A DNA stretch of 64,000 bases from JAOUEA01 sp038249195 (lineage in GTDB: Bacteria; Actinomycetota; UBA4738; HRBIN12): assembly GCA_038249195.1 (NCBI GenBank), contig JBBRWM010000001.1, forward strand, positions 124,001 to 188,000, read 5' to 3'. A program made the position numbers and the translations under genes. The notes under the pieces are model-generated. The model saw nothing but the letters and a program-made list of their open reading frames with translations. It had not been told where the DNA came from and searched no databases. Positions 33,860 to 42,769 of this stretch are shown piece after piece; the stretch's first letter is position 1, and the number at the start of each line of letters is the position of its first letter.

Positions 33860-35197
33860 GTCCAGGCCGCACGGGACGCTCACCGCGGGCACGCCGGCGA
33901 GGTTCGCGGGGATGGTGAAGATGTCGTTGAGGTACATCGCCATGGGATCGTCCGCCTTCTCGCCGATGGGGAACGCCGTGGTGGGCGACGTCGGCGACAC
34001 GAGGACGTCGAAGTCGGCGAAGGCCGCCTCGTAGTCGCGGATGATGAGCGTGCGCACCTTCTGGGCCTGGCCGTAGTACTCGTCGTAGTAGCCCGCCGAC
34101 AGGGCGTAGGTGCCGAGCATCACGCGGCGCTTCACCTCGGGCCCGAACCCGGCGCCGCGCGTGCGGAACATCATCTCGATGGAGTCGTCCCCGTCCACGC
34201 GAAGGCCGTAGCGCACGCCGTCGTATCGCGCGAGGTTCGACGAAGCCTCCGAGGGCGCGATCAGGTAGTAGGCGGACAGCGCGTATCCCGCGTGCGGCAG
34301 ATGCACCTCGCCGACCCGGGCGCCCAGCCGATCGAGCCGGTCCACGGCGGCCCGCACCGAGGCGGCGACGTCGGGCTGCACGCCCGCCCCGAAGGCCTCA
34401 ACCACCACGCCCACGCGGAGGCCCCGGATGCCCACCTCCAGGCCGGTGCGGTAGTCGGGGACCTCGAGCTCGAGGCTCGTCGCGTCGCGACGATCCTTGC
34501 CGGCGAGGGTGTTCAACAGCGTGGCCGCGTCGCGCACGCTCCGCGTGAAGGTTCCCACCGTGTCCAGGCTCGAAGCGAACGCTACGAGACCGTAGCGGCT
34601 GATCAAGCCGTAGGTGGGCTTCAGCCCCACTACGCCCGTCAACGAGGCCGGCTGACGAACCGATCCCCCGGTGTCCGAGCCGAGCGCCCAGACCACCTCG
34701 CCGGCGGCAACGGCGGCGGCCGACCCGCCCGAGGAGCCGCCCGGCACCATGGACAGATCCCACGGGTTGTGCACGGGACCGAAGGCCGAGTTCTCGTTGG
34801 AGGAGCCCATGGCGAACTCATCGCAGTTCGTCTTGCCGATCAGCGTGGCCCCGGCACCGGAGAGTCGCGTCCACGCGGTGGCGTCATAGGGCGGGATGTA
34901 GCCGTCGAGGATCTTGGAACCGCAGGTCGTCCGGATGCCGTTGGTAGCGAACACGTCCTTCAGCGCGATGGGGACGCCGGCGACGTCGGCGAACGGCGCG
35001 CCGCTCGAACGGTACGCGTCCAGCTCGGCGGCACGCTCGAGGGCAACCTGCGGCGTCAGGGTGAGGAACGCCTTGACGTCCCCATCGACGGCCCGGACCC
35101 GGCGGAGAGAGGACTCGGTGAGCTCGACGGCGGAGATGTCGCCCGATCGCAGCTGGGCCGTGAGCTCGGATCCGGTGAGATCGCAGGGCTCGCCCAT
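33728..35197 (-). CDS. gatA: Asp-tRNA(Asn)/Glu-tRNA(Gln) amidotransferase subunit A
   Basis: A 489-residue amidase-signature enzyme, the glutaminase of GatCAB. The catalytic Lys is in PIALKDVFATNG, and the cis-Ser and nucleophile Ser lie in VPGGSSGGSAAAVAAG and ALGSDTGGSVRQPAS. The start ATG 35197 shares one base with the gatC stop (TGATG), so translation is coupled. Its last 132 bases overlap, on the opposite strand, the extended end of the EamA gene. Confidence 0.95.
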   Translation of the reverse strand: MGEPCDLTGSELTAQLRSGDISAVELTESSLRRVRAVDGDVKAFLTLTPQVALERAAELDAYRSSGAPFADVAGVPIALKDVFATNGIRTTCGSKILDGYIPPYDATAWTRLSGAGATLIGKTNCDEFAMGSSNENSAFGPVHNPWDLSMVPGGSSGGSAAAVAAGEVVWALGSDTGGSVRQPASLTGVVGLKPTYGLISRYGLVAFASSLDTVGTFTRSVRDAATLLNTLAGKDRRDATSLELEVPDYRTGLEVGIRGLRVGVVVEAFGAGVQPDVAASVRAAVDRLDRLGARVGEVHLPHAGYALSAYYLIAPSEASSNLARYDGVRYGLRVDGDDSIEMMFRTRGAGFGPEVKRRVMLGTYALSAGYYDEYYGQAQKVRTLIIRDYEAAFADFDVLVSPTSPTTAFPIGEKADDPMAMYLNDIFTIPANLAGVPAVSVPCGLDSAGLPIGLQFTAPVLAEPTLLRAAAALEADLGLDLRPPLLTGV

Positions 35198-35490
35198 CAC
35201 GCGCCTGTCTCCGCGATCTTGGGCACCCTGAAGCGCCCCTCGGCCTGAGCAGGCGCGTTCGCCATGGCCGCCTCGCGCGTGATCGAGGGCTCCGGCTCGT
35301 CGCGGCGCAGCACATTCGCACGCGGGACGGCGTAGGAGGTGGGTGCCACGTCGTCGGCGGCCACCTCTCCCACCTTGGCCGCGTGCTCCAGGATGACGGC
35401 GAGCTGCGCGCGCATCCTCTTCTTCTCGGCGTCCGTGAGATCCAGGCGCGCGAGCTTCGCGACGTGATCGATGTCGATCTCCAGCGGCAT
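35197..35490 (-). CDS. gatC: Asp-tRNA(Asn)/Glu-tRNA(Gln) amidotransferase subunit C
   Basis: A 97-residue GatC, the small subunit that stabilises GatA on GatB. IDIDHVAKLARLDLTDAEKKRMRAQL and the proline-containing tail (APTSYAVPRANVLRRDEPEPS) are family features. The start ATG 35490 gives the standard length and lies seven bases after TACACT; an upstream frame start has no family support. Confidence 0.93.
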   Translation of the reverse strand: MPLEIDIDHVAKLARLDLTDAEKKRMRAQLAVILEHAAKVGEVAADDVAPTSYAVPRANVLRRDEPEPSITREAAMANAPAQAEGRFRVPKIAETGA

Positions 35491-35497
35491 GTGGGTC

Positions 35498-35503
35498 AGT
35501 GTA
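35498..35503 (-). promoter_or_regulatory. -10 element TACACT, leaderless-type, for gatCA
   Basis: TACACT seven bases before ATG 35490. Confidence 0.45.
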
Positions 35504-35554
35504 TCGGGGCCGCGACACGCGCCCGACGGTGCCACCCGGGGGCCCGGGCCCGCG

Positions 35555-37609
35555 TCACCGGCCGAGCCGCCGAACGAACTCGGCTTCGTCGATGACCTCC
35601 ACGCCCAGCGATTCGGCCTTGGCGAGCTTGGTGCCCGGACCCCCTCCCGCCACCACGAACGAGGTCTTCTTCGACACGGTCGAGGACACGCGCGCTCCGG
35701 CGGACTCCGCCAACTCGGTGGCCTCTTCCCTCGACATCCCCTCGAGCCCCCCGGTGAGCACGATCGACTGCCCGCCGAGGACCTGGGGACCGGCGTCGGC
35801 GGACGGTCGCTCGTCCTGTAGCCGGAGGCCCGCCGCGCGCAGCTTCTCGATCAGCGCCCGGTTGTCGTCATCGTCGAACCACTCGCGCACGGTGGCGGCG
35901 ATCTCCGGCCCGATCTCGGGGACGGCATCGATCTCGTCCTCGGAGGCCTCGGCGAGCGCGTCGATGGAGCCGAACCCGCGCGCGAGCACCTGAGCGACGT
36001 GGGAACCGACGTGGCGGATGTTCAGCCCGACCAGGAGACGCCACGTCGGGCGGTCCTTGGACGACTCGATCTGCGTAAGCACGTTCGTGATGGCCTTGTC
36101 CTTGAATCCGGGCAGCCGCCCCAGCTGCTCGGCATCCAGCGCGTAGATGTCGGCAGGATCCTCGATCATGCCGCCCTCCAGGAGTCGCATCACCGTCATG
36201 TACCCGAGGTGCTCGATGTCCATGGCCCCGCGCCCCGCGAAATGGAACAGCCACTCGATCCCCTGGCTGGGGCACCCGCGCTTGTTGGGACAGCGGTAGT
36301 CCGCCTCGCCCTCCGCGCGAACGAGCGGCGTGCCGCACGAGGTGCATGCGGCCGGCATCTTCCATCGGCGCGCGCCCTTCTTCCGCTTGGAGAGGACGGG
36401 CCCGACGATCTCAGGGATCACGTCGCCCGCGCGCCGAACGATGACCACGTCGCCCTTGCGCACGTCCTTGCGTCGAACCTCGTCTTCGTTGTGCAGCGTC
36501 GCGTACGTCACCGTGACGCCACCCACCACGACCGGCTCGAGCACGGCGAACGGCGTGACCTTCCCGGTGCGGCCCGTGTGCACGTCGATGGACCGCAGCA
36601 GCGCGGTCCGTTCCTCCGGTGGGAACTTGTACGCGATGGCCCAGCGCGGCGCGTGGCTCGTGGCGCCAAGTTCTCGCTGGAGGTCGACCTGGTCCACCTT
36701 GATCACCATGCCGTCGATCTCCCAATCAACCGAGTGGCGATCGGCCTCCCACCGCTTCAGGAACGACTTCACTCCGTCGATCGTGTCACGCGTCTCCGTG
36801 GTGGGCGGGACGGGCAGGCCGGCGGTGGCGGCCCAGCCCAAGAAGTCCCGATGCGAGTCGAACGCGACGCCCTCCGCGGCGCCGAACGAGTGCACCCACA
36901 GCCGCAGAGGCCGCGAGGCCGTGACCTTGGGATCCTTCTGGCGCAGCGAGCCCGCCGCGGCGTTGCGCGGGTTCGCGAAGGGCCGCTGCGCGCGTTCGAG
37001 GAGCCGTCGGTTCAACTCGTCGAATCCCGTCACGGGGAAGTACACCTCCCCACGCACCTCGATGCTGAGCGGCGGATCCTCCAGCCGGAGCCGGCGGGGC
37101 ACCCCGGCCACGGTCCGGACGTTCGCGGTGATGTCCTCGCCCACGCGCCCGTCGCCGCGCGTAGCCGCCTGCATGAGCACGCCTCGTTCATACGTGAGCG
37201 CGCACGCCACGCCGTCGATCTTCAACTCGCACGCGAATCGGGCGCCCTCGCCCACGCCGCGCGCGACGCGTTCCGCCCAAGCGTCGAGCTCCTCGAACGA
37301 GAACGCGTTGTCCAGCGAGAGCATCGGCGCGCGGTGCGTGACCGGCGCGAACAGATCCGCCGGGGCTCCGCCCACCGTGACGGTTGGCGAGTCGGGCGTT
37401 TGCAGCTGGGGGAACTCGTCCTCCAGGGCTCTCAGCGTCCGCATGAGTTCGTCGTACTCGACGTCGGCCACCTCGGGATCGTCCAGGACGTGGTAGCGGT
37501 ACCGATGGTGCTCGAGCTCCGAACGCAGCTCCTCCACGCGGAGCTTGGCCTCGGCGAGCCGACGCTCCTGCACATCGGCGGCATCGGCGCTGCGTCGGGC
37601 CGCGCTCAT
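35555..37609 (-). CDS. ligA: NAD+-dependent DNA ligase
   Basis: A 684-residue LigA, sealing nicks in replication and repair. It has domain Ia with YHVLDDPEVADVEYD for NAD recognition, the adenylated Lys130 in CELKIDG, an OB fold, the zinc finger (CTSCGTP ... CPNKRGC), helix-hairpin-helix repeats (LPGFKDKAITNVL, DAVPEIGPEIAATV) and a C-terminal BRCT domain (GQSIVLTGGLEGMSREEA). The ATG overlaps the stop of the UPF0280 gene (ATGA). Confidence 0.96.
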   Translation of the reverse strand: MSAARRSADAADVQERRLAEAKLRVEELRSELEHHRYRYHVLDDPEVADVEYDELMRTLRALEDEFPQLQTPDSPTVTVGGAPADLFAPVTHRAPMLSLDNAFSFEELDAWAERVARGVGEGARFACELKIDGVACALTYERGVLMQAATRGDGRVGEDITANVRTVAGVPRRLRLEDPPLSIEVRGEVYFPVTGFDELNRRLLERAQRPFANPRNAAAGSLRQKDPKVTASRPLRLWVHSFGAAEGVAFDSHRDFLGWAATAGLPVPPTTETRDTIDGVKSFLKRWEADRHSVDWEIDGMVIKVDQVDLQRELGATSHAPRWAIAYKFPPEERTALLRSIDVHTGRTGKVTPFAVLEPVVVGGVTVTYATLHNEDEVRRKDVRKGDVVIVRRAGDVIPEIVGPVLSKRKKGARRWKMPAACTSCGTPLVRAEGEADYRCPNKRGCPSQGIEWLFHFAGRGAMDIEHLGYMTVMRLLEGGMIEDPADIYALDAEQLGRLPGFKDKAITNVLTQIESSKDRPTWRLLVGLNIRHVGSHVAQVLARGFGSIDALAEASEDEIDAVPEIGPEIAATVREWFDDDDNRALIEKLRAAGLRLQDERPSADAGPQVLGGQSIVLTGGLEGMSREEATELAESAGARVSSTVSKKTSFVVAGGGPGTKLAKAESLGVEVIDEAEFVRRLGR

Positions 37610-38286
37610 CCGGCGATCTCCACGCCGCCCGCCAGGCCGATCGTCTCCCCCACCACCACGACCCCCCCGATCACGCGAGGAACCTGCTGCAGGTACCGAA
37701 GCGCAAGGGTGAAACCGCCCGGTTTGCGCAGCACCGCCTGCACCCCGGCGGCCGCGGCATCGGCGAGCATGCAGGACTCGGCGATCACCGCGAGGCCGTC
37801 GGGGCCCGTGTGGTCCCGGCCGCGGCCGAGCGTGGTGCTTACCCCCACGCCGCGTCGATCCGGCGCGAGCGCGACCGTGATCGGCTCCCCCCCACGCCGG
37901 CGGACCGCCAGCTTCATCCGTTTCTTGGCCTTGATGAAATAGTCGCCGTCGCAGGTGACCGTGACCTGGTTGAGCTGCTCCGACAGGGAGCGTCCCACCT
38001 GGTCGACGACCGCGCCACGGAAGGTGAACATCGGCCCGACCCCGGCCCCGGTGGCCGCCTCCACCATCTGGCGCACGATGTCGGGAGCGTCGGTGCCGAT
38101 GCGCTGCAACGGACGCTTGGACTGGCTGAACGCCGGGTAGCGCAGCGCGTAGGACTGGAGCTGCTCCCAGAAGCTCAGCGCCTGAGCCCGGGATTCCTCC
38201 GCGAAGTCCTCCGGGGCCGTGATGTGCAGCGTGAGGTCCTGGACCTGGATCTCGAAGGTCTTGACGCGACGCCGGAGCAGCTTCAC
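37606..38286 (-). CDS. UPF0280 family protein (ApbE-like fold)
   Basis: A 226-residue protein of the UPF0280 family, distantly related to the flavin transferase ApbE. The signature region is GRDHTGPDGLAVIAESCMLADAAAAGVQAVL, with GAVVDQVGRSLSEQL earlier. Biochemical function is unproven; some members sit with methanogenesis or thiamine genes. The start GTG 38286 has GAGGAG seven bases upstream. A TATCAT hexamer near 38316 could be the -10 of a transcript covering this gene and ligA, which overlaps it by four bases. Confidence 0.82.
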   Translation of the reverse strand: MKLLRRRVKTFEIQVQDLTLHITAPEDFAEESRAQALSFWEQLQSYALRYPAFSQSKRPLQRIGTDAPDIVRQMVEAATGAGVGPMFTFRGAVVDQVGRSLSEQLNQVTVTCDGDYFIKAKKRMKLAVRRRGGEPITVALAPDRRGVGVSTTLGRGRDHTGPDGLAVIAESCMLADAAAAGVQAVLRKPGGFTLALRYLQQVPRVIGGVVVVGETIGLAGGVEIAG

Positions 38287-38350
38287 CCGGGGGCTCCTCG
38301 TGGCTGGGGATGCCGATGATAGTTGAGCGCGACGACCCCGCCGCCGCCCC

Positions 38351-39433
38351 TCACCGGAGCGCTTCGAGGATCCGACCGCCGCCGATCAGTTCGTCGTCGC
38401 GGTAGATCACAGCGCTCTGACCCGGCGCCACCGCCCGCTGGGGAACGGCGAAATCGACGCGGAAGCCACCACCGTCCTCGGCGGGGGTGACCGCGGCCCG
38501 AGCGCCCGGCCCGCGGTAGCGGATCCTCACGTCGGCCTCGAACGCTCGGTTGCCTGGGGGTTCGCCGGCGAGCCAGTTCGCGCGGTCGGCGAGCAGCCCG
38601 CGCCGCGCGAGCAGCGCCCCGGGCCCCACCATCACCAGATTGGCCTCGGCGTCCACCTCGACGACGTAGGCCGGCTCCCCCAGGGCTACGCCGAGCCCCC
38701 GGCGCTGGCCGATCGTGAAGGCGAACGTGCCGTCGTGCTCGGCCACGACGCGCCCGTGGGGGTCGACCACATCGCCGCCCTCGCGGATCAGGGCCGGGGC
38801 CTGCGATCGCACGAACGCCCCTGCGTCGCCCGCCGGCGCGAAGCAGAGCTCCTGGCTGTCCGGTTTGGAGGCCACGGGCAGCTCGAAGCGCTCGGCGAGC
38901 GCGCGGGTCTCGACCTTGGACATCCCTCCGACCGGGAAGCGGGAGCGCGCGAGCTGGCGCTGGCCGAGCATGTGGAGCATGTAGGACTGATCCTTGTTGG
39001 TGTCGATCCCGGGCCGCAGGTGCCAGCGGCCGGCGGGATCACGATGGCTCCGCACGTAGTGCCCGGTGGCCACCAGGTCGGCGCCCAGCTCGTCGGCCCT
39101 GCGCAGGAACGCACCGAACTTGATCTCTCCGTTGCACCGCGCGCACGGGTTGGGGGTGCGGCCCGCCGCGTGCTCGTCCACGAAGTCCTCGATCACGGAC
39201 GCGCGGAAGGCGGATGACAGGTCGCAGATCTCGAAGGGGAAGCCCGCGACCTCGGCGACCGCCGCCGCGTCGCGACGGGCCGAGGGCCCGCAGCACCCGT
39301 GCTCCACCCCATCGAGATGGATCAGGTTCATGTGCGATCCCAGCACGTCGTACCCCTGCTCCTGCAGCAGGCACGCGGCGACCGAGGAATCCACACCCCC
39401 CGACATCGCCACCAAGACCTTGGGTGCCGCCAT
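38351..39433 (-). CDS. mnmA: tRNA-specific 2-thiouridylase
   Basis: A 360-residue MnmA that thiolates U34 of Lys, Glu and Gln tRNAs. The PP-loop is AMSGGVDSSVAACLL. The catalytic Cys pair is in TPNPCARCNGEIKFG and SKPDSQELCFAP. ATGHYVR and FTIGQRRGLGV are further conserved blocks. The start ATG 39433 lies six bases behind TAGCCT. It is divergent from pabBC, with 66 bases between. The sulfur donor (cysteine desulfurase) is not in the window. Confidence 0.95.
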   Translation of the reverse strand: MAAPKVLVAMSGGVDSSVAACLLQEQGYDVLGSHMNLIHLDGVEHGCCGPSARRDAAAVAEVAGFPFEICDLSSAFRASVIEDFVDEHAAGRTPNPCARCNGEIKFGAFLRRADELGADLVATGHYVRSHRDPAGRWHLRPGIDTNKDQSYMLHMLGQRQLARSRFPVGGMSKVETRALAERFELPVASKPDSQELCFAPAGDAGAFVRSQAPALIREGGDVVDPHGRVVAEHDGTFAFTIGQRRGLGVALGEPAYVVEVDAEANLVMVGPGALLARRGLLADRANWLAGEPPGNRAFEADVRIRYRGPGARAAVTPAEDGGGFRVDFAVPQRAVAPGQSAVIYRDDELIGGGRILEALR

Positions 39434-39439
39434 ACCTCG

Positions 39440-39445
39440 AGGCTA
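39440..39445 (-). promoter_or_regulatory. -10 element TAGCCT, leaderless-type, for mnmA
   Basis: TAGCCT six bases before ATG 39433. Confidence 0.45.
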
Positions 39446-39486
39446 CCGCGACACACCGCCCCCGCGGCGACCCTGTGTCCGCCTCG

Positions 39487-39492
39487 TATCGT
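39487..39492 (+). promoter_or_regulatory. -10 element TATCGT, leaderless-type, for pabBC
   Basis: TATCGT seven bases before GTG 39500, divergent from the mnmA element. Confidence 0.42.
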
Positions 39493-39499
39493 TCCCGGC

Positions 39500-41278
39500 G
39501 TGATCGACGCACGGTTCGACGACCTCACGGGCGCCTCGGAGTCGTTCCGGCTGACGGGGCCCGCCGGCGTGCTGGAGGCGACCCGCCCGGAGGAGGTCAG
39601 GGGAGTGATCGTGGCCGCCGAGGGTGCTGCGCGCCGAGGCCTCTGGGTGGCGGGCTTCTTGGCGTACGAGGCGGCGCCCGGACTCGACCCGTCCCTCGAG
39701 GTCCGCCCTCGGTCCGGTCGGGACCCCTTCGCTCGGCTTCCGCTCGCCTGGTTCGCGATGTTCGAGCGACGGGAGGAGACGGTACTGCCGGAGCCCCGAG
39801 ACGATCCCGAGCCACCGATGAGCGGCGCCTGGCGGCCCTCGGTGGACCGGGCCACGTACGATTCCGCGATCGCCCGGATCCGCGAAGCCATCGCCGCTGG
39901 TGAGACCTATCAGGTCAACCACACGCTGCGCCTTCGGTCCCAGGTGGAGGGGGACGATCGCGGTCTGTATCGCGACCTGTGCTACGCGCAGCGGGGTGCC
40001 TACGCCGCGTACCTCAACATCGGCCGTTACCGGATCCTCTCCGCCTCCCCGGAGCTCTTCTTCCAGATCGACGACCGTCGCCTTGTGGCCAAGCCCATGA
40101 AAGGCACGGCCTCACGTGGTCGGTGGCCCGCCGAGGATGAGGCGGTGGCCGCCGGGCTGCGCGGCTCGGTGAAGGACCGGGCGGAGAACGCGATGATCGT
40201 CGACCTGCTCCGTAACGACCTGGGGCGGGTGGCGGAACCGGGGTCGGTTGCGTGGAGCGATGTGTTCGGTTTGGAGCGATACGAAACCGTGTGGCAGCTC
40301 ACGTCCACGGTATCGGCGACCATGCGCGTCGGCACCGGGCTCGTGGACGTGCTCGGGGCCCTCTTCCCGTGCGGATCGGTGACCGGCGCTCCGAAGGTCC
40401 GCACGATGCGGATCATCGCCGGGCTCGAAGACGCTCCGCGGGGCGTGTACTGCGGCGCCGTGGGCTACCTGGCCCCGCCCGGTTCGGGGCTCCCCGCCGC
40501 GCGGTTCAACGTCCCCATCCGCACGGTGACGGTGGATGGCGAGACCCGGACGGCAGAGTACGGCGTGGGCGGGGGGATCACGTGGGATTCGAGCGCAGAC
40601 GGCGAGTACGAGGAGGTGCTGGCAAAGGCGCGCGTGCTGACGAGCCGGCGGCCGAGGTTCGAGCTGTTCGAGACCCTCCGCTACGAGGGGGGACGGTTCC
40701 TCCACCTGAACCTTCATCTCGCGCGGCTTCGGGCATCCGCCTCGTACTTCGGCTTCGCCTTCGATGAGGCCGCCGTGGCGGCGGCGCTCGAGCACGAGGG
40801 GGCCCGATTCGCCGACCGGACGGCGCGCATCCGGGTGGTGGTCGATCGTCGGGGCCGGGTGGAGACCGGCGGGGTCGCGGCGCCGCGGTACCCCGATGTC
40901 GTCCGTGTGGCCCTCGACGAGGGACATCCCGTGGACCCTGCCGATCCGATGCTCTTCCACAAGACCACACAGCGACGCCGTTACGACGAGGCCAGGGCAC
41001 GACACCCCGACGTCGATGACGTCCTGCTCCTCAACACCCGCGGCGAGCTCACCGAGTCCACCGTCGCGAACGTGGCGGTGCGCTTGGAGGGAGCGTGGTA
41101 CACGCCCCCGCGCGACGCGGGCCTGCTCGCGGGCATCGGTCGCGAGGTGGCCATGGGGGAAGGGTGGCTCACCGAGCGCCCGATCGTCGCCCGCGAGCTC
41201 GGCGCGGCGCAGGCGATCGAGCTGGTGAGCGACAATCGCGGTCGCCGGCCCGCCCGCCTGGAAGGGTGGCCGCGCTAG
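39500..41278 (+). CDS. pabB: Aminodeoxychorismate synthase component I fused to aminodeoxychorismate lyase (PabB-PabC)
   Basis: A 592-residue fusion. The first 380 or so residues are the chorismate-binding PabB: KPMKGTASRG contains the Lys that marks aminodeoxychorismate synthase rather than anthranilate synthase, with ENAMIVDLLRNDLGRV and FPCGSVTGAPKVRTMRII. The rest is a class IV PLP lyase: FELFETLRYEGG, HKTTQRRRYDEAR (PLP Lys) and LLLNTRGELTESTVANVAVR. Together they turn chorismate into 4-aminobenzoate for folate, given ammonia from a PabA glutaminase that is not in the window. GTG 39500 is the start; longer frames have no family match. Its TAG overlaps the opposing stop of the zinc-ribbon gene. 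Confidence 0.92.
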   Translation: MIDARFDDLTGASESFRLTGPAGVLEATRPEEVRGVIVAAEGAARRGLWVAGFLAYEAAPGLDPSLEVRPRSGRDPFARLPLAWFAMFERREETVLPEPRDDPEPPMSGAWRPSVDRATYDSAIARIREAIAAGETYQVNHTLRLRSQVEGDDRGLYRDLCYAQRGAYAAYLNIGRYRILSASPELFFQIDDRRLVAKPMKGTASRGRWPAEDEAVAAGLRGSVKDRAENAMIVDLLRNDLGRVAEPGSVAWSDVFGLERYETVWQLTSTVSATMRVGTGLVDVLGALFPCGSVTGAPKVRTMRIIAGLEDAPRGVYCGAVGYLAPPGSGLPAARFNVPIRTVTVDGETRTAEYGVGGGITWDSSADGEYEEVLAKARVLTSRRPRFELFETLRYEGGRFLHLNLHLARLRASASYFGFAFDEAAVAAALEHEGARFADRTARIRVVVDRRGRVETGGVAAPRYPDVVRVALDEGHPVDPADPMLFHKTTQRRRYDEARARHPDVDDVLLLNTRGELTESTVANVAVRLEGAWYTPPRDAGLLAGIGREVAMGEGWLTERPIVARELGAAQAIELVSDNRGRRPARLEGWPR

Positions 41279-41457
41279 TCGGGGTCGGGTGCGGGCGCTC
41301 GTTCGGGAGGGAACACGTAGGGGCGCACCGAGCCCTCGTCGAAGGGGCAGGCGCACAGGGGGCACCGCGGGGGCTCCTCGTACACGAGGACGGTTCGCTC
41401 GCAGTACGGGCAGTTTCCCTCGCGCATCGCGGGAGGCTCGGCGGTCTCGTTCGTCAT
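41275..41457 (-). CDS. Small zinc-ribbon protein
   Basis: A 60-residue protein with one CPYC ... CPLC pair (residues 16-34), a classic four-Cys zinc ribbon, and acidic, proline-rich ends. The cysteine spacing and conserved sense make a real gene likely despite its size. Its stop overlaps that of pabBC by four bases (CTAG). Function unknown; such proteins are often adaptors for nucleic acid or protein binding. Confidence 0.65.
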   Translation of the reverse strand: MTNETAEPPAMREGNCPYCERTVLVYEEPPRCPLCACPFDEGSVRPYVFPPERAPAPDPD

Positions 41458-41540
41458 AGGTAAGGGCGCGCTCGGGGGGAGCGGTCCAACCTTGCATCGG
41501 CCGCGCTCGCGGCCACCTTGAACGCCGGGCCGTGCGCAAC

Positions 41541-41568
41541 GAGGCCCTCCCGCGGGGGGGAGGGCCTC
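41541..41568. terminator. Strong hairpin, candidate terminator
   Basis: An 11-base perfect inverted repeat, GAGGCCCTCCC and GGGAGGGCCTC, with a six-base loop. It lies in the 153-base gap after the Cys-rich gene at 41611. No T-run follows on either strand, so termination would be non-canonical. Confidence 0.5.
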
Positions 41569-41610
41569 GGCCTTGGTGGATCGGGCTCTGAGCGAGCCGT
41601 CGGGATCGGG

Positions 41611-41823
41611 CTACGCGGCTTCCTTCTTCGACCTGCGTTTGCCACGCGGCACGTAAGCGTGGACGGGTTCGTGTTGCCAGCAGAAGTTCCATTTGTTGTA
41701 GCGAGAGAGCTTCGTCTCGCATCCGGGCTCTTCACAGACTCGCCCGGTCGTGTACTGCTTGTTCGGCCGCGGGAGCGGCCGGACGCTCTTGCCCCGGTAC
41801 CGGTCCTCTGCCACCTTCCTCAC
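41611..41823 (-). CDS. Small basic Cys/His-rich protein
   Basis: A roughly 70-residue protein with a probable zinc site, CEEPGCETKLSRYNKWNFCWQHEP, in a C-x4-C-x11-C-x2-H arrangement, and a lysine/arginine-rich C-terminal tail (PRGKRRSKKEAA) suited to nucleic acid. GTG 41823 is chosen because GGAAGG is just upstream; GTG 41814 or an ATG at 41895 are possible. It stands alone between two hairpins. No named family recognised. Confidence 0.6.
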   Translation of the reverse strand: MRKVAEDRYRGKSVRPLPRPNKQYTTGRVCEEPGCETKLSRYNKWNFCWQHEPVHAYVPRGKRRSKKEAA

Positions 41824-41884
41824 ATCCTTCCGCGGGACCCCTCGGGCAGGCGTTCTGGTGAGGTCCTCGCACGTACTTCGAACG

Positions 41885-41913
41885 ACCCCCGGCACCGGTT
41901 CATTCCCGGGGGT
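41885..41913. terminator. Hairpin downstream of the enoyl-CoA hydratase gene
   Basis: An eight-base inverted repeat, ACCCCCGG and CCGGGGGT, with a 13-base loop, in the 150-base gap after the minus-strand hydratase gene. No T-run follows; weak candidate. Confidence 0.35.
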
Positions 41914-41973
41914 AGGCCCGGTGGGGTTGCATAGCTTCGGCGCGATCGGCGAGGGCTACCGTCCGCCCAGCCG

Positions 41974-42756
41974 CTACGGGGTGGCGCTGCGGGCGCCGAA
42001 TCGCGGGGCGCGCTTGTCCAGGAAGGCGCGCATGCCCTCACGCTGGTCGCGCCCGCCGAACAGCGCGACGAAGAGCGCCCGCTCGCGCGCCACACCGGCG
42101 GGCCCCGGGGTTTGCACCGCCGCCCGGATCGCCTCCTTGGCCGCCGCCAGGGCCTCGCGAGGCCCACGCGCAAGGTCGCGGGCATCGGCCACGGCCACGT
42201 CGAAGACGTCCGCCGCCGGGACCACGCGCTCGGCCAGCCCGAGCCGGGATGCCTCCTCGGGGCGGAGCTGGCGTCCGGTGTAGACGAGCTCGCCGGCTCG
42301 TCCGGGCCCCAGCAATCGCGTGAGGCGCTGCGTTCCACCGGCGCCGGGGATCACGCCGAGTTTGATCTCCGGCTGACCCACGACGGCGTCGTCGGCGAGG
42401 TACCGCAGATCCGCCCCCAAGGCGAGCTCGAGGCCGCCTCCCAACGCGTATCCGTTCACCGCGGCGATCGAGACCTTGGGCAGGTGCTCGAGGAGGTCGC
42501 ATGCCGCGCCCAGCGCATCCACGCTCGGCCTGACCTCCTCCGGACCCCAGGTCGCCATGGCCTTGATGTCGGCCCCCGCGGCGAACAGCTTCCGACCACC
42601 CCAGATCACGAGCGCGCCTACATCGTTGCGGTCGCCCGCCTCCTCGATGGCCTCCTGGAGCTCCAGGCCCATCTGCAGGTTCAGCGCGTTCGCGGGAGGC
42701 CGATCCAGGCGCACCACGCCGACGCCGTCGTCCACCTCCAGCCGCACGAACTCCAC
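41974..42756 (-). CDS. Enoyl-CoA hydratase/isomerase family protein
   Basis: A 260-residue crotonase. The oxyanion hole is formed by AAGADIKAM and GYALGGGLELALGADLRY. The catalytic Glu positions fall in LGGGLELA and QPEIKLGVIPGAGGTQRL, so both acids expected of a true hydratase are present. It likely hydrates 2-enoyl-CoA in fatty acid or branched-chain breakdown. GTG 42756 lies seven bases behind TAGCAT. The SDR gene upstream ends 10 bases away, yet a separate leaderless transcript is possible. Confidence 0.9.
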   Translation of the reverse strand: MEFVRLEVDDGVGVVRLDRPPANALNLQMGLELQEAIEEAGDRNDVGALVIWGGRKLFAAGADIKAMATWGPEEVRPSVDALGAACDLLEHLPKVSIAAVNGYALGGGLELALGADLRYLADDAVVGQPEIKLGVIPGAGGTQRLTRLLGPGRAGELVYTGRQLRPEEASRLGLAERVVPAADVFDVAVADARDLARGPREALAAAKEAIRAAVQTPGPAGVARERALFVALFGGRDQREGMRAFLDKRAPRFGARSATP

Positions 42757-42763
42757 GGCGCGG

Positions 42764-42769
42764 ATGCTA
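42764..42769 (-). promoter_or_regulatory. -10 element TAGCAT, leaderless-type, for enoyl-CoA hydratase
   Basis: TAGCAT seven bases before GTG 42756, inside the last codons of the SDR gene. Confidence 0.42.

Noticed and set aside
41885..41913. Possible tRNA because of GGTTCATTCCC
   Set aside because: The loop does not fit TTCRANY and no cloverleaf can be drawn; it is better explained as a simple hairpin.
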